From Stenotrophomonas maltophilia (GTDB taxonomy: Bacteria; Pseudomonadota; Gammaproteobacteria; Xanthomonadales; Xanthomonadaceae), in NCBI RefSeq assembly GCF_002799245.1, contig NZ_NEQV01000003.1, forward strand, positions 1-64,000: DNA of 64,000 nucleotides, read 5' to 3'. The notes beneath the pieces were generated by a model that did not search any database, was not told where the DNA came from, and worked only from the letters and a program-made list of their open reading frames with translations. Within the stretch, counting starts at the first letter, position 1. Every line of letters starts with the position of its first letter. The translations under genes were made by a program, and so were the position numbers. This document shows positions 1-8,706 of this stretch, in pieces.

Positions 1-84
1 CGACGTTAAGGTGCGGGATGGGGATCGCTCGGCTCGTCTGTCGGCTGGTACCCGCAGATATCATGTTGACGGTCCCTCCACCCT

Positions 85-149
85 GGCTCCTACATACCTC
101 GTAGGAGCCGGGAGGAACATACAAGCCATGCTCGGCTGCTGTTGGTAGA
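85..149. repeat. Hairpin plus degenerate SMAG/REP-like palindrome
   Basis: Seen: GGCTCCTAC (85-93) pairs perfectly with GTAGGAGCC (101-109) around a 7-nt loop, and just after it lies GCCATGCTCGGCT (125-137), the core of the GTAG...CCGAGC family found elsewhere in the window. It sits downstream of the leftward gene that ends at 170, so it may also help end that transcript. The rest of positions 1-169 holds no gene I can support. Confidence 0.4.
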
Positions 150-169
150 AGCTCGTCTACAGAAGCAGA

Positions 170-679
170 TCAGGGCGCGGCGTTGGCGCCGGGGCGCACG
201 TAGTAGGACTGGCCGCTGTCATCGACGAACATCAGTTCCGGCTTGCCCTGCCAGGAGGTCAGCATGGCGCCGGTGTTGTTCTGGTGCTTGACCATCAGGC
301 TGGCGCCGCGGTCCGGGTTGGCCACCACCTTGAACACTTCCGTGGTGCCATTGGCATCATCCAGGGTCAGCACGGCTTCGCCGCCACGATCGCTGGTGCC
401 ATAGCCACCGCGTTCGGAGCCATCCGGGCCGAGCAGGATCAGGCCGGACAGGGCGGTGGCGCGCGGCCCCTGGGTACGGCCCCGGCTGAGTGGGTCGGGA
501 ACCGGCGCGCCGAGGATCACCCGTGCCTGGCCGTTGCCATCGTGGATGATCAGCCCGCGCGCTTCGATGATGCGCTGTGGCGATTGGCTGCGATGCAGGC
601 TCCAGGCAGTCCAGCCGGAAACCAGCAGGGCGAGTGTGGAGACCACCAGCGTGGTCAGCAGCAGTGCGCGGGGCATCAT
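170..679 (-). CDS. Membrane-anchored protein of unknown function
   Basis: 169 aa. Residues 1-27 form one hydrophobic segment (LLLTTLVVSTLALLVSGW) that looks like an uncleaved anchor, so the rest should face the periplasm. The body contains several short Gly/Asp-rich turns (GLIIHDGNGQARVILG, SGLILLGPDGSERGGYG, LMVKHQNNTGAML), spaced like a small repeated beta-sheet fold. I recognise no catalytic motif and no named family. It is the gene nearest the downstream end of the SOS cassette, but about 80 bp separate them and nothing shows they share a transcript. The start ATG at 679 gives the hydrophobic segment at the very N-terminus, which supports it. Confidence 0.6.
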   Translation of the reverse strand: MMPRALLLTTLVVSTLALLVSGWTAWSLHRSQSPQRIIEARGLIIHDGNGQARVILGAPVPDPLSRGRTQGPRATALSGLILLGPDGSERGGYGTSDRGGEAVLTLDDANGTTEVFKVVANPDRGASLMVKHQNNTGAMLTSWQGKPELMFVDDSGQSYYVRPGANAAP

Positions 680-757
680 ATCGTCCTTCCCTGGATGCAG
701 CGACGATAGCGGATGCGGGCGGCCGATGGCCAGTTCGTTGTGTGACGCTGTGTATCG

Positions 758-3700
758 TCAATGGAAATCGCGGCTGTGGCTGCGCAGCCCCTGCAGCAGT
801 TCATCCAGGCAGTGCATGCGCTGCACGATGACATGCTGCACGCCATCGACGCGTTCCAGGCGGCCGTCGATCTGCATCAGCTGGGTATCGACCAGTACCC
901 GGTGCTGGCGATCGGCCAGGTGCCGCCAGACCACGGCGTTGACCATGCCGGTTTCATCTTCGAGGGTGAGGAAGGTAACGCCGCTGGCGGTCTGCGGGCG
1001 CTGGCGCATGCGTACCAGGCCGGCGATGCGCACGCGGCGGCCATGGCCGTGGCCAGCCAGCTGCGCGGCATCCAGGCAGCCACGACTGCGCAGCTGCGTG
1101 CGCAGGAACGAGACCGGGTGCCGGCCGAGGGTGGTGCCGGTGCTGCGGTAGTCGGCCTGCATGTCTTCCCAGGCGCTGGGCAGGGGCAGTGGCACGCGGG
1201 CTTCGGCAGTGGCGCGGGCCTGGTCGAACAGCGGCAGCCGGTTCTCCACGCCGGAGATATCCCAGCGTGCACGATGGCGATGGCCGCTGAGCCCGCGCAG
1301 TGCACCGGCATCGGCCAGCAGGCCCTGCTGGCGGCGGTCGAGTGCGGTGCGCTGGCACAGGTCGCCGACATCGTCGAACGGGCGACGCTCACGTTCGCGG
1401 GTGATGGCCTGTACGGCCGCTTCGTTGCAGCCTTCGACCAGGCGCAGGCCGAGCCGGATCGCCGCCGCCCCCTTGCTGAAATCCAGCGTGCAGTCCCAGC
1501 CGCTGTGCCGCACGTCCACCGGCAGCACCCTGATGCCATGCCGGCGCGCGTCCTGCAGCAGCTGGTCCGGGCTGTAGAAACCCAGCGGTTGGCTGTTGAT
1601 CAGGCTGGCGGTGAACGCGGCCGGGTGATGGCACTTCAGCCAGCAGCTGGCATAGGTCAGCAGGGCGAAGCTGGCGGCGTGGCTTTCCGGGAAACCGTAA
1701 TCGCCGAAGCCCTTGATCTGCTCGAACAGGTGTTCGCCATACTCGCGGCTGAAGCCGTTCTTCAGCATGCCGGACAGCAGCTTTTCGCGATGGGGCTCCA
1801 GGCCGCCACGGCGCTTCCAGGCCGCCATCGAACGGCGCAGGGCATCGGCCTCGCCGGGGGTGTAGCCGGCCGCATCCACCGCCAGCTGCATCACCTGCTC
1901 CTGGAACAGCGGCACGCCGAGGGTGCGTGCGAACACGCGTTCCAGCTGCGGCGGGTACAGCGGCTCATCGAGGGTGTCCAGCGCCTGCGGGCCCTGTTCG
2001 CGCAACAGCCGGCGCCGCTCCAGATAAGGGTGCACCATGTCGCCCTGGATCGGGCCGGGACGCACGATCGCCACCTCGATCACCAGGTCGTAGAAGTTGC
2101 GTGGTTGCATGCGTGGCAGCATCGCCATCTGTGCGCGCGACTCGATCTGGAACACGCCGATGGTGTCGGCGGCACTGATCATGTCGTAGGTCGGGGTGTC
2201 CCCGTCGGGGATCGCATCCATGCGCCCGCTGTGCAGGCCATGCTGCTGCAGCATCGCCAGGCACTTGCGGATGGCGGTGAGCATGCCCAGTGCCAGGCAG
2301 TCGACCTTCATCAGGCCGGTGGCATCAAGGTCATCCTTGTCCCATTGGATGACGGTGCGGTCGGCCATCGCCGCGTTCTCCACCGGCACCAGGGTCGACA
2401 GCGGGTGCTCTGAAATCACGAAACCGCCCGGGTGCTGCGACAGGTGGCGCGGGAAATCGATCAGCTCGGCGGTCAGCGCCAGCAGCCGCCGCATCAAGGG
2501 CGTGTCCGGGTCGAAACCGCGTTCGCGCAGGGTCTCTGGCAGCGGTACATGGCCGCCCCAGTGGTCCATCGCCGCGCCCAGTTCGTTGACCTGGTCCATT
2601 GGCAGGCCGAGTGCACGGGCCACGTCGCGGATCGCGCTGCGGCCACGGTAGCTGATCGCTACCGCAGTCAGTGCGGCGCGTTCGCGGCCATAGCGCTTGA
2701 ACACGTACTGCAGCACTTCCTCGCGGCGCTCGTGCTCGAAGTCGATGTCGATATCCGGTGGTTCATCGCGCTCGGCGGAGATGAAGCGCTCGAACAGCAG
2801 GTTGCTGCGCGCCGGGTCGATCTCGGTCACGCCCAGCACGAAGCACACCGCCGAGTTGGCCGCCGAGCCGCGGCCCTGGCAGAGGATGTCCTGGCTGCGC
2901 GCGAAGCGCACGATGTCCTGCACGGTGAGGAAGTAGGAGGCGTAGTTCTTCTGCTTGATCAGCGCCAGTTCGTGCTCGATCTGTTTGCGTTGCGCCGGTT
3001 CGATGCCGCCTTTCCAGCGCCATGGGATGCCACGCTCGACCAGGACACGCAGCCAGCTGTCCGGGTCGTGGCCTTCGGGTACCAGCTCGCGTGGATAGGT
3101 GTACTGCAGCTGTTCCAGGGTGAAGTGGCAGCGCTCGGCAATGCGCAGGGTCTCGGCCAGCAGGGCAGCCGGATACAGCTGGGCCAGCGCGGTGCGCGGG
3201 CGCAGGTGGCGCTCGCCGTTGGGGAACAGGCGCCAGCCGGCTTCGGCCACGCTGCAACGGTGGCGGATGGCGGTCAGGATGTCCTGCAGGGCGCGGCGCC
3301 GCCGCACATGCATGTGCACATCACCACTGGCTACCAGCGGCAGGCGGTGGCGTTCGCCGAAGCCCTGCAGCTGCTGCAGGCGGCGTGCGTCGTCGTGTTC
3401 GTGGTGCAGCTCCACCGCCAGCCACAGCCGATCATCGAAGCCGGCACGCAGCAGTTCCAGATCGGTGGCGGCCGGTTGCCGGTCCAGCCACAGGCACAGC
3501 AGGCCGTCGGGCAGGCCGAGCAGGTCCTCGCGCAGGCAGCGGTACCCGCCCTTGGCTGCCCGCCGCCGGCAGGTAGTGATCAGCTGGCACAGCCCGGTAT
3601 AGGCGGCCTGGTCGGTGCACAGCAGGGCCAGCTTCGGCCCGTCCTCGACCTGGAATTCGGCGCCGACGATCAGCGCCACGCCATGCGTCTTCGCTGCCTG

Positions 3701-3868
3701 CCAGGCGCGCACGATACCGGCCAGCGAGCATTCGTCGGTGATTGCCAATGCGCGGTAGCCCTGGCCAGCGGCGCGCGCGAACAGTTCTTCGGCGATCGAG
3801 GCGCCACGCTGGAAACTGAAGGCCGACAGGCAGTGCAGTTCGGCGTAGCCGGGCAGTTCGCTGTGCAT
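758..3868 (-). CDS. dnaE2: Error-prone DNA polymerase DnaE2
   Basis: 1036 aa, the usual length for DnaE2, the C-family polymerase alpha homologue that extends from damaged template in the cytoplasm together with ImuA and ImuB. The PHP domain is N-terminal ([12 protein letters not shown] near residue 8, then [10 protein letters not shown]). The polymerase active site PDIDIDF begins at P371 and supplies the catalytic aspartates D372/D374. The finger and thumb region follows ([45 protein letters not shown]). A helix-hairpin-helix region and a C-terminal OB fold ([17 protein letters not shown]) end the protein. It starts 6 bp after the imuB stop, so it should be the last gene of one imuA-imuB-dnaE2 transcript controlled by the LexA-like site at 6035-6050. 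Family knowledge: SOS-induced mutagenesis and tolerance of DNA damage. Confidence 0.96.
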   Translation of the reverse strand: MHSELPGYAELHCLSAFSFQRGASIAEELFARAAGQGYRALAITDECSLAGIVRAWQAAKTHGVALIVGAEFQVEDGPKLALLCTDQAAYTGLCQLITTCRRRAAKGGYRCLREDLLGLPDGLLCLWLDRQPAATDLELLRAGFDDRLWLAVELHHEHDDARRLQQLQGFGERHRLPLVASGDVHMHVRRRRALQDILTAIRHRCSVAEAGWRLFPNGERHLRPRTALAQLYPAALLAETLRIAERCHFTLEQLQYTYPRELVPEGHDPDSWLRVLVERGIPWRWKGGIEPAQRKQIEHELALIKQKNYASYFLTVQDIVRFARSQDILCQGRGSAANSAVCFVLGVTEIDPARSNLLFERFISAERDEPPDIDIDFEHERREEVLQYVFKRYGRERAALTAVAISYRGRSAIRDVARALGLPMDQVNELGAAMDHWGGHVPLPETLRERGFDPDTPLMRRLLALTAELIDFPRHLSQHPGGFVISEHPLSTLVPVENAAMADRTVIQWDKDDLDATGLMKVDCLALGMLTAIRKCLAMLQQHGLHSGRMDAIPDGDTPTYDMISAADTIGVFQIESRAQMAMLPRMQPRNFYDLVIEVAIVRPGPIQGDMVHPYLERRRLLREQGPQALDTLDEPLYPPQLERVFARTLGVPLFQEQVMQLAVDAAGYTPGEADALRRSMAAWKRRGGLEPHREKLLSGMLKNGFSREYGEHLFEQIKGFGDYGFPESHAASFALLTYASCWLKCHHPAAFTASLINSQPLGFYSPDQLLQDARRHGIRVLPVDVRHSGWDCTLDFSKGAAAIRLGLRLVEGCNEAAVQAITRERERRPFDDVGDLCQRTALDRRQQGLLADAGALRGLSGHRHRARWDISGVENRLPLFDQARATAEARVPLPLPSAWEDMQADYRSTGTTLGRHPVSFLRTQLRSRGCLDAAQLAGHGHGRRVRIAGLVRMRQRPQTASGVTFLTLEDETGMVNAVVWRHLADRQHRVLVDTQLMQIDGRLERVDGVQHVIVQRMHCLDELLQGLRSHSRDFH

Positions 3869-3874
3869 GGCGGC

Positions 3875-5284
3875 TCAGCCGAACCAGCCGTGCAGCATCC
3901 ACGGCGCATGGGGGTCGTTGCGCGTGCGGAAGGCCCAGCCGCGCTGGCCGTGAGCGGTTTCCACCACGTAGTAGTCGCGGCGCGCGTCGGCCTGGTCCCA
4001 CCAGCCCGATTCGATCCGCTCCGGCCCGGCGACGATGCGCAGCCGTGGATCACGCAGCGGTTGCGGCGTATCCAGCAGCCAGCCAGGGCGCAGTGGCCAG
4101 TATGCCGGTGGCTTGCCCGGTGGCTGGGTGCCACTGGCGCGTTCGGGGCGATGGTCGGCCTGCACCGCCAGCGGCAGCACCGCGTCGTCGCCCAGCCGCG
4201 CGCGCAGGCGCTCGCGCAGCTGGTTCCAGGGCATTGCCTGTGCCGGCCGGGTGTCGAACAGGTCACGCGCGGCGGGTACGAACGGTGGCAGCTGTTCGGC
4301 CTGCAGGCGCAGTGCGCGGCTGCCGGCGGGCAGGGCGAAGGCTTCCATGCGGTTGCGTGCGATCTCGAACAGCAGCGCGGGATCGCGTTCGGGCGCCAGC
4401 AGGCCGATGGTCAGCACGCTGGCCGGCAGCAGGTCGTGCTCGAAATGCAGGTCGAAGCGCTGCACGCCACCATCGCGCGAGCACAGGAAGGCGGCCAGGT
4501 CCAGCAGCAGGCGGCGCAGCGGGAACAGCAGGGCCTGGCTGGATTCGATCTCGTATTCGAATTCGATGCGCGCATCGAAACGGTCCGGTGGCTGGTAGTA
4601 GCGCAGGGGTGCGGTGGGCAGGCCACGCAGTGCGTCCAGCTGCTGCAGTACCTCCGGTGCGAAGCGCCGGGCCAGGCTGTCACGCGGCAGCTCGAGCACC
4701 GCGCCCAGCGTGCGCAGGCCGGAACGGCCGAGCACGGTCACCGCTTCGCTGGGCAGGCCGCAGCGCGGCAAGGGCAGCTGTGCCAGCGCCGCCGGCAGCT
4801 GCTGCGCATCGATGCCCAGGCCATCGTGGACGTTGGCCAGCACGCGTGCGGCATGCGCGGTGGGGGCGGCCACCAGGCGATGGCGGAAACCGAGTTCATG
4901 CAGTTCGTTGCGCAGTCGCCGCTCGATCGTCAGCCAGTCACCGAACAGGGCACGGCTGGCACCGATCTCCAATACCAGCGCATGCGGGAAATCGAGGCTG
5001 ACCTGCGAGCTGTAGGCATATGCCCAGCTGGCCAGCAGCTGCCGGGTGCGCAGTTCGGTGTCGGGGTCGTAATCGTGCAGCTGCAGGTCCTGCACCAGTA
5101 CCTGCGCAGCCGACAGCAGCATGCCGGGGCGCAGCCCTGCTGCGCGCGCGGCCGGGCTGACTGCACGCAGCACGCGACGCTGCGCCGGCCCCTGCAGCAG
5201 CACCAGCGGCCGCTGCGGGTCCGGCTGCAGGCGCAGCACGCTGTCCAGCGCCAGCTGCGGCAACAACAGGCAGGCCCAGTGCAT
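3875..5284 (-). CDS. imuB: ImuB, inactive Y-family polymerase-like protein of the mutasome
   Basis: 469 aa. ImuB proteins have the fold of DinB/UmuC polymerases but act as an adaptor joining the beta clamp, ImuA and DnaE2. At the N-terminus, where active Y-family enzymes have a metal-binding Asp, this protein reads WACLLLPQLALDSV. The second acidic site is replaced by VLEIGASRALFG. Both changes fit a polymerase without catalysis. The HhH region (GLPSEAVTVLGRSGLRTLGAV) and little-finger region follow, with a Pro/Trp-rich C-terminal tail (WMLHGWFG). It lies 9 bp after imuA and 6 bp before dnaE2, so it should be translated from the same SOS-induced mRNA. The start ATG at 5284 matches the usual N-terminus of the family. 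Confidence 0.93.
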   Translation of the reverse strand: MHWACLLLPQLALDSVLRLQPDPQRPLVLLQGPAQRRVLRAVSPAARAAGLRPGMLLSAAQVLVQDLQLHDYDPDTELRTRQLLASWAYAYSSQVSLDFPHALVLEIGASRALFGDWLTIERRLRNELHELGFRHRLVAAPTAHAARVLANVHDGLGIDAQQLPAALAQLPLPRCGLPSEAVTVLGRSGLRTLGAVLELPRDSLARRFAPEVLQQLDALRGLPTAPLRYYQPPDRFDARIEFEYEIESSQALLFPLRRLLLDLAAFLCSRDGGVQRFDLHFEHDLLPASVLTIGLLAPERDPALLFEIARNRMEAFALPAGSRALRLQAEQLPPFVPAARDLFDTRPAQAMPWNQLRERLRARLGDDAVLPLAVQADHRPERASGTQPPGKPPAYWPLRPGWLLDTPQPLRDPRLRIVAGPERIESGWWDQADARRDYYVVETAHGQRGWAFRTRNDPHAPWMLHGWFG

Positions 5285-5293
5285 GGCGCGGCC

Positions 5294-5908
5294 TCAGTGG
5301 GCGATGGCCAGCGGCAATGGCTGCGCCGGCGGCAGGCCACCACGGCACTTCAGCACCCGCACCTGGCCGTGGTCGAGCTGCAGGCGCAGGCTGGCCGGGG
5401 AGGGATTGCGCGCCGCCAGCGCCTCGCGGAACACGAAGCCCAGGCACTGGCCGCTGTCGGCGGCCACCTGCAGGCGGCGCAGGGCGCGGTCGTCGGCCTG
5501 CTGTGGCCAGCACAGCACCGCGGCACAGGCCGCAGAGCGCAGGCATTGCTCGGCCGCCCACAGTGCCTGCTTCGGTGCGGCGTGGATGATCTGCAGCTGG
5601 GCCAGGTCCAGCCCGGCGGCGGCCCAGGCCGGGGCGTGCGGGCGATAGGGCGGGGCGACCAGCACGATCGGGCGGTCGCGCTGGCTCAGCCTGGCCAGCG
5701 CCGGCCAGACCAGGGCCAGCTCGCCCACGCCGGGCGCCGCCTGCAGGACCTCGCACAGCCCGCTGGCTGGCCAGCCGCCGCCGGGCAGGCGTGCATCCAG
5801 TGCCGGGTGGCCGCTGGCCAGATGGTCGCTGGCCGGCCCCTGGCGAGCCGGGCCGCGCCACAGCTGGCGCCCGTCCAGCAGCCGGTCGAGGGCAACGACG
5901 GCCCCCAT
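5294..5908 (-). CDS. imuA: ImuA, RecA/SulA-like mutasome protein
   Basis: 204 aa. ImuA is a RecA-like protein that with ImuB brings DnaE2 to lesions. The family N-terminus VVALDRLLDGRQLWRG is present, followed by the conserved GHPALDARLPGGGWP segment and a degenerate P-loop-like strand region (ELALVWPALARLS; RPIVLVAPPYRPH). The C-terminal half carries FVFREALAARNPSPASLRL, the ImuA LRL motif region. It is the first gene of the cassette. A LexA-like palindrome lies about 127 bp upstream (6035-6050). The gap is long for an operator, so a non-ATG start further upstream is possible. Confidence 0.9.
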   Translation of the reverse strand: MGAVVALDRLLDGRQLWRGPARQGPASDHLASGHPALDARLPGGGWPASGLCEVLQAAPGVGELALVWPALARLSQRDRPIVLVAPPYRPHAPAWAAAGLDLAQLQIIHAAPKQALWAAEQCLRSAACAAVLCWPQQADDRALRRLQVAADSGQCLGFVFREALAARNPSPASLRLQLDHGQVRVLKCRGGLPPAQPLPLAIAH

Positions 5909-6034
5909 CAGCCGGTCCTCCAGGGGAGGCGCCGGGCGAGCTGGAAGCGACAGAAACGGGCGGAAATGGCTGGCATGGAGCGAGTATCGACGAGCCGGTA
6001 TCAGGGGCTGAGACCGGACATGCTACTCGCGTTG

Positions 6035-6050
6035 TAAGTAGAATTACTAA
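6035..6050 (-). promoter_or_regulatory. LexA-like operator (SOS box, Xanthomonadales type) for imuA-imuB-dnaE2
   Basis: Read on the minus strand the site is TTAGTAATTCTACTTA, which matches TTAGTA-N4-TACTAA at 11 of 12 fixed positions. Known: Xanthomonadales LexA sites have this TTAGTA/TACTAA form rather than the E. coli CTGT-N8-ACAG form. Inference: LexA represses the mutagenesis cassette here. The surrounding 5909-6233 stretch has no gene; apart from this site and the AT-rich run around it I see nothing firm. Confidence 0.7.
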
Positions 6051-6233
6051 TGAAATTGGAGGGTAGGGTTTCAGGTTGCTGAAGGGCTGAAGCATCCCCG
6101 CAGGGCGTGGATGTGGGAAACGCGTTGCCGACCCAGGTCGACATCCACCAGGCGTGCGCGATTGCGCCGTTTGTTCAAGCCCGCAACCGGCGCACGGCAT
6201 CAGCATGCAGGCCCCTCACTTCCCGGGTTGCCC

Positions 6234-7124
6234 ATGAAGCACTGGATGCTCCGCCTGTATGCCCCGTTGTTCCTGCTGGGTTTCGTTGCCGCTGCCGTCG
6301 TCTGGGTCGGCCACTGCCACGGTGACCCGCTATGGTTGCCGGCCTTGCTGGCGGTCGCCATCGCGGTCTCGTTCGCCGCCGAGCGCGCGTGGCCCTACGA
6401 CCCTGTGTTCAACCATGATCAGGGCGACAGCATGCGTGACACCCTGCATGCACTGGTGAACGAAAGCCTGAACCTGCTGTCGATCGCAGCGGTGCCACTG
6501 CTGGCGGCAATCATTCCATGGCAGGCCTGGCCGGTGCAGTGGCCATTCGCAGTGCAGGTGCTGCTGGCCATCGTCTGCGCCGACCTTGGCATCACTCTGG
6601 TGCACTACCTCAGCCACCGCATCGGCTGGTTGTGGCGCCTGCACGCGGTGCATCACAGCGTCACCCGCATGTACGGCTTCAACGGCCTGATGAAACACCC
6701 GCTGCACCAGGCGGCCGAAGCAGTAGGCGGCGTGCTGCCACTGCTCATGCTGGGTCTGCCGATGCCGGTGGCCGCGGTGCTGGCCTTCGCCATTGCCATC
6801 CAGCTGCTGCTGCAGCATTCCAACGTGGACATGCGCCCCGGCGTGCTCGGCCGGATAATGGCGTGGGCGCCGCTGCACCGCTTCCACCACATGCGTTACG
6901 GCACCGCCGGCGACGTCAACTTCGGCCTGTTCCTGACCGTCTGGGATCATCTGCTGGGGACCGCCTTCGATGCGCCCGGCTATCGGCTGCAGCAACGCGA
7001 TCTGGGCATCGGTAGTCAACCGGACTATCCACGCGATTACCAGGGACAGCTGCTGGCACCGTTCCGTGAACTGCCGCATGCCGAGGCGCCGGAGCTGCCA
7101 GCAGGCCTGCGCAGGCACGGATGA
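6234..7124 (+). CDS. Sterol desaturase / fatty acid hydroxylase superfamily membrane protein
   Basis: 296 aa, a di-iron integral membrane oxygenase candidate. The histidine boxes of the superfamily are intact: HYLSHR (H124, H128), HAVHH (H137, H140, H141) and HRFHH (H215, H218, H219), with LLLQHSNVDM between the last two. At least four hydrophobic segments surround them (residues about 5-45, 80-120, 160-190). Known: members hydroxylate or desaturate lipids or small hydrophobic substrates using O2. The exact substrate cannot be read from the sequence. The ATG at 6234 was chosen because an N-terminal hydrophobic segment begins directly after it; the longer upstream reading adds an Arg-rich, non-conserved leader. 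No operon partner is visible: the next gene is convergent. Confidence 0.85.
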   Translation: MKHWMLRLYAPLFLLGFVAAAVVWVGHCHGDPLWLPALLAVAIAVSFAAERAWPYDPVFNHDQGDSMRDTLHALVNESLNLLSIAAVPLLAAIIPWQAWPVQWPFAVQVLLAIVCADLGITLVHYLSHRIGWLWRLHAVHHSVTRMYGFNGLMKHPLHQAAEAVGGVLPLLMLGLPMPVAAVLAFAIAIQLLLQHSNVDMRPGVLGRIMAWAPLHRFHHMRYGTAGDVNFGLFLTVWDHLLGTAFDAPGYRLQQRDLGIGSQPDYPRDYQGQLLAPFRELPHAEAPELPAGLRRHG

Positions 7125-7133
7125 TCGAGCGTG

Positions 7134-7814
7134 TCAGGCCGCGTGCAGCTGCAGGCCCTGCAGCTGTGCGGCACTGATGCCGAACATGCGGCGCAGGCTG
7201 CGTGACAGGTGGGCCAGGTCGGCGAATCCGGCAGCATGTGCGCTGTCGGTCAGGCTGTGCCCGCGCAGATGGTGCGTGAGCGCGCTGCGCAGCCGTTGCC
7301 AGAGCACCCAGCCGCGCAGGGTCACCGCCAGATCGGACTGGAAACGCCGGTGCAGCTGGCTGGCCGACAGGTGCGCTGCCTCGGCGATATCGGCGGCCGC
7401 TACCGGGCCAGGCAGGTGCTGGGCGATACGGGCCAGCGCCGCCTGCACGCGGCGATCGAGCGGCTGCGCGCGGCTCAGTCGTGGCAGCCAGCCACGCAGT
7501 TCCACCGCGTTGCCCGGCAGCGCGTGCAGGTGTTGCTGGATCTGGGTGGGATCGGCATGGGCCGGTTCAAGGAACACCGTGCAGCCTGCTTGCGGTGCCG
7601 ACAGGATCGCATGTGGCTGGAATGACGGAACCCACAGCCGCTGGCCCTGCTGCTGCACGCCACCGATCCCGACCTGCCAGGGCGTATCGTCGCTCAGCAG
7701 CAGTTGGTGGGCGTAGTGCGCGTGCGCAGCGCTGTCACCCGCATGACCGTGAAGCACGGCGGCGTGCGCATCCAGCAGCAACGTGCCGTTCCAGGGCAGG
7801 GTGGGAGAGGACAT
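7134..7814 (-). CDS. AraC family transcriptional regulator
   Basis: 226 aa from the ATG at 7814. The C-terminal third is a double helix-turn-helix (AADIAEAAHLSASQLHRRF, then SLTDSAHAAGFADLAHLS), the AraC signature with GFADLAHLSR in the second helix pair. The N-terminal half is a cupin-like effector domain (LLLDAHAAVLHGH; HYAHQLLLS). It converges with the hydroxylase gene upstream, 9 bp apart. The start is uncertain: no good ribosome site precedes 7814, and in-frame TTG 7877 or ATG 7856 would lengthen it, but a SMAG repeat lies across that stretch (7824-7850), which argues for the shorter form. Target unknown; the neighbouring VOC gene reads the same way and could be one. Confidence 0.82.
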   Translation of the reverse strand: MSSPTLPWNGTLLLDAHAAVLHGHAGDSAAHAHYAHQLLLSDDTPWQVGIGGVQQQGQRLWVPSFQPHAILSAPQAGCTVFLEPAHADPTQIQQHLHALPGNAVELRGWLPRLSRAQPLDRRVQAALARIAQHLPGPVAAADIAEAAHLSASQLHRRFQSDLAVTLRGWVLWQRLRSALTHHLRGHSLTDSAHAAGFADLAHLSRSLRRMFGISAAQLQGLQLHAA

Positions 7815-7823
7815 GGAGGAATT

Positions 7824-7912
7824 GTAGATCCACGCCCTGCGTGGACGGATCTCCATCGAAATCGAATATTCCAGCAATTGAACGAAGTGCAGCCGAGCAT
7901 GGGCCCGGTTAC
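7824..7912. repeat. Two SMAG/REP-type palindromes
   Basis: First unit 7824-7850 begins GTAGATCCACG and folds as TCCACG-CCCTG-CGTGGA. Second unit 7891-7912 reads AGCCGAGCATGGGCCCGGTT and is in tail orientation, closely like 14405-14426. Known: head-and-tail pairs of such short palindromes beginning GTAG are abundant between genes in Stenotrophomonas and are thought to be spread by RAYT transposases. No RAYT gene is in this window. Confidence 0.6.
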
Positions 7913-7934
7913 ACAGCAGCCCGGCCGCGCACCC

Positions 7935-8369
7935 TCAGCGCCCGTGCGGGTCGGGCCGGTGATGTACATACTCGACCACGGTGCCATCGGGATGCACCGC
8001 ATTGAACGCCGCGCCGGTCGGGACCACCTGCAACGGGAAGATGATCTCGGCGCCGGCGGCAACCAGTTTGTCGTGATAGGGCCGCACGTCATCGACCAGC
8101 AGCGTCCCTGTGGTCGAGGTGAACGGCGCCAGCGCCGTCGCGCTGCCCTCGATCAGCAGGAACGCACCGACCATGGCCAGGCGCAGGCCGGCCTCCGGAA
8201 ACGGGAACCCCGCATCGGCCACCAGACCCTGCAACTGTTCGTAGAAGGCCACGCTGCGCTCCAGCTCGCCCGGGGCCACGAACACCCTGATCAGCACGCG
8301 CGGTGCGCGCTGGCTGGACGTATCGCAGCGGTCACGCCAGAGATGGTCGAAGTCGCGGTGTACGGTCAT
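7935..8369 (-). CDS. VOC (glyoxalase/bleomycin-resistance fold) protein
   Basis: 144 aa. Two beta-alpha-beta-beta-beta modules are visible: PRVLIRVFVAPGELERSVAFYEQ opening the first and TGTLLVDDVRPYHDKLVAAGAEI opening the second, ending in VHPDGTVVEYVHHRP, the usual metal-site strand of the vicinal oxygen chelate superfamily. Members include glyoxalase I, dioxygenases and drug-binding proteins; the particular activity cannot be assigned. A single-domain protein of this size normally works as a dimer. It stands alone, with 120 bp of repeats before the next leftward gene. Confidence 0.8.
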   Translation of the reverse strand: MTVHRDFDHLWRDRCDTSSQRAPRVLIRVFVAPGELERSVAFYEQLQGLVADAGFPFPEAGLRLAMVGAFLLIEGSATALAPFTSTTGTLLVDDVRPYHDKLVAAGAEIIFPLQVVPTGAAFNAVHPDGTVVEYVHHRPDPHGR

Positions 8370-8484
8370 GGGCTCGGTTCGTGGCCAGGGATCTCCATTA
8401 TCGGCAGCCCTGCGCGGCCCACTGATGAAAGCCGGTGATGGCCTGATAACCGCTGGCCGGGTTGCCCCTGTGACTTAGGTCCTG

Positions 8485-8512
8485 TTGACAGGTGTGAACG
8501 CCCTCGCACAAT
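8485..8512 (+). promoter_or_regulatory. Candidate sigma-70 promoter for the GH3 gene
   Basis: TTGACA (8485-8490) lies 16 nt before CACAAT (8507-8512), a perfect -35 with a 4/6 -10. Initiation would be near 8519, giving an untranslated leader of about 190 nt before the ATG at 8707. The rest of the 8370-8706 gene-free stretch shows only GC-rich sequence; I see no gene in it. Confidence 0.4.
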
Positions 8513-8706
8513 CTTCACATGATTGGGTCGCCCTGTGCGGCCCGGGCAGGCAGGTTGTCACGCCGGGAGGAGGGTCCCGCGCGCAGACCGGCCCGTCCTT
8601 CGGCCTGCGGGACGTTGCCTGGCAACCCCTGCGCGGCATGAACGCTGCACCCTTCGGCGGCACTTTCCCTGGACCGATTGCCTTGGCAACGGAATTACGC
8701 CTGCCG

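Noticed and set aside
2432..6037. Open frame of 1201 codons on the plus strand opposite dnaE2-imuB-imuA
   Set aside because: Gln/Arg/Ala-rich translation, no motif. It is the shadow of three real genes in GC-rich DNA.
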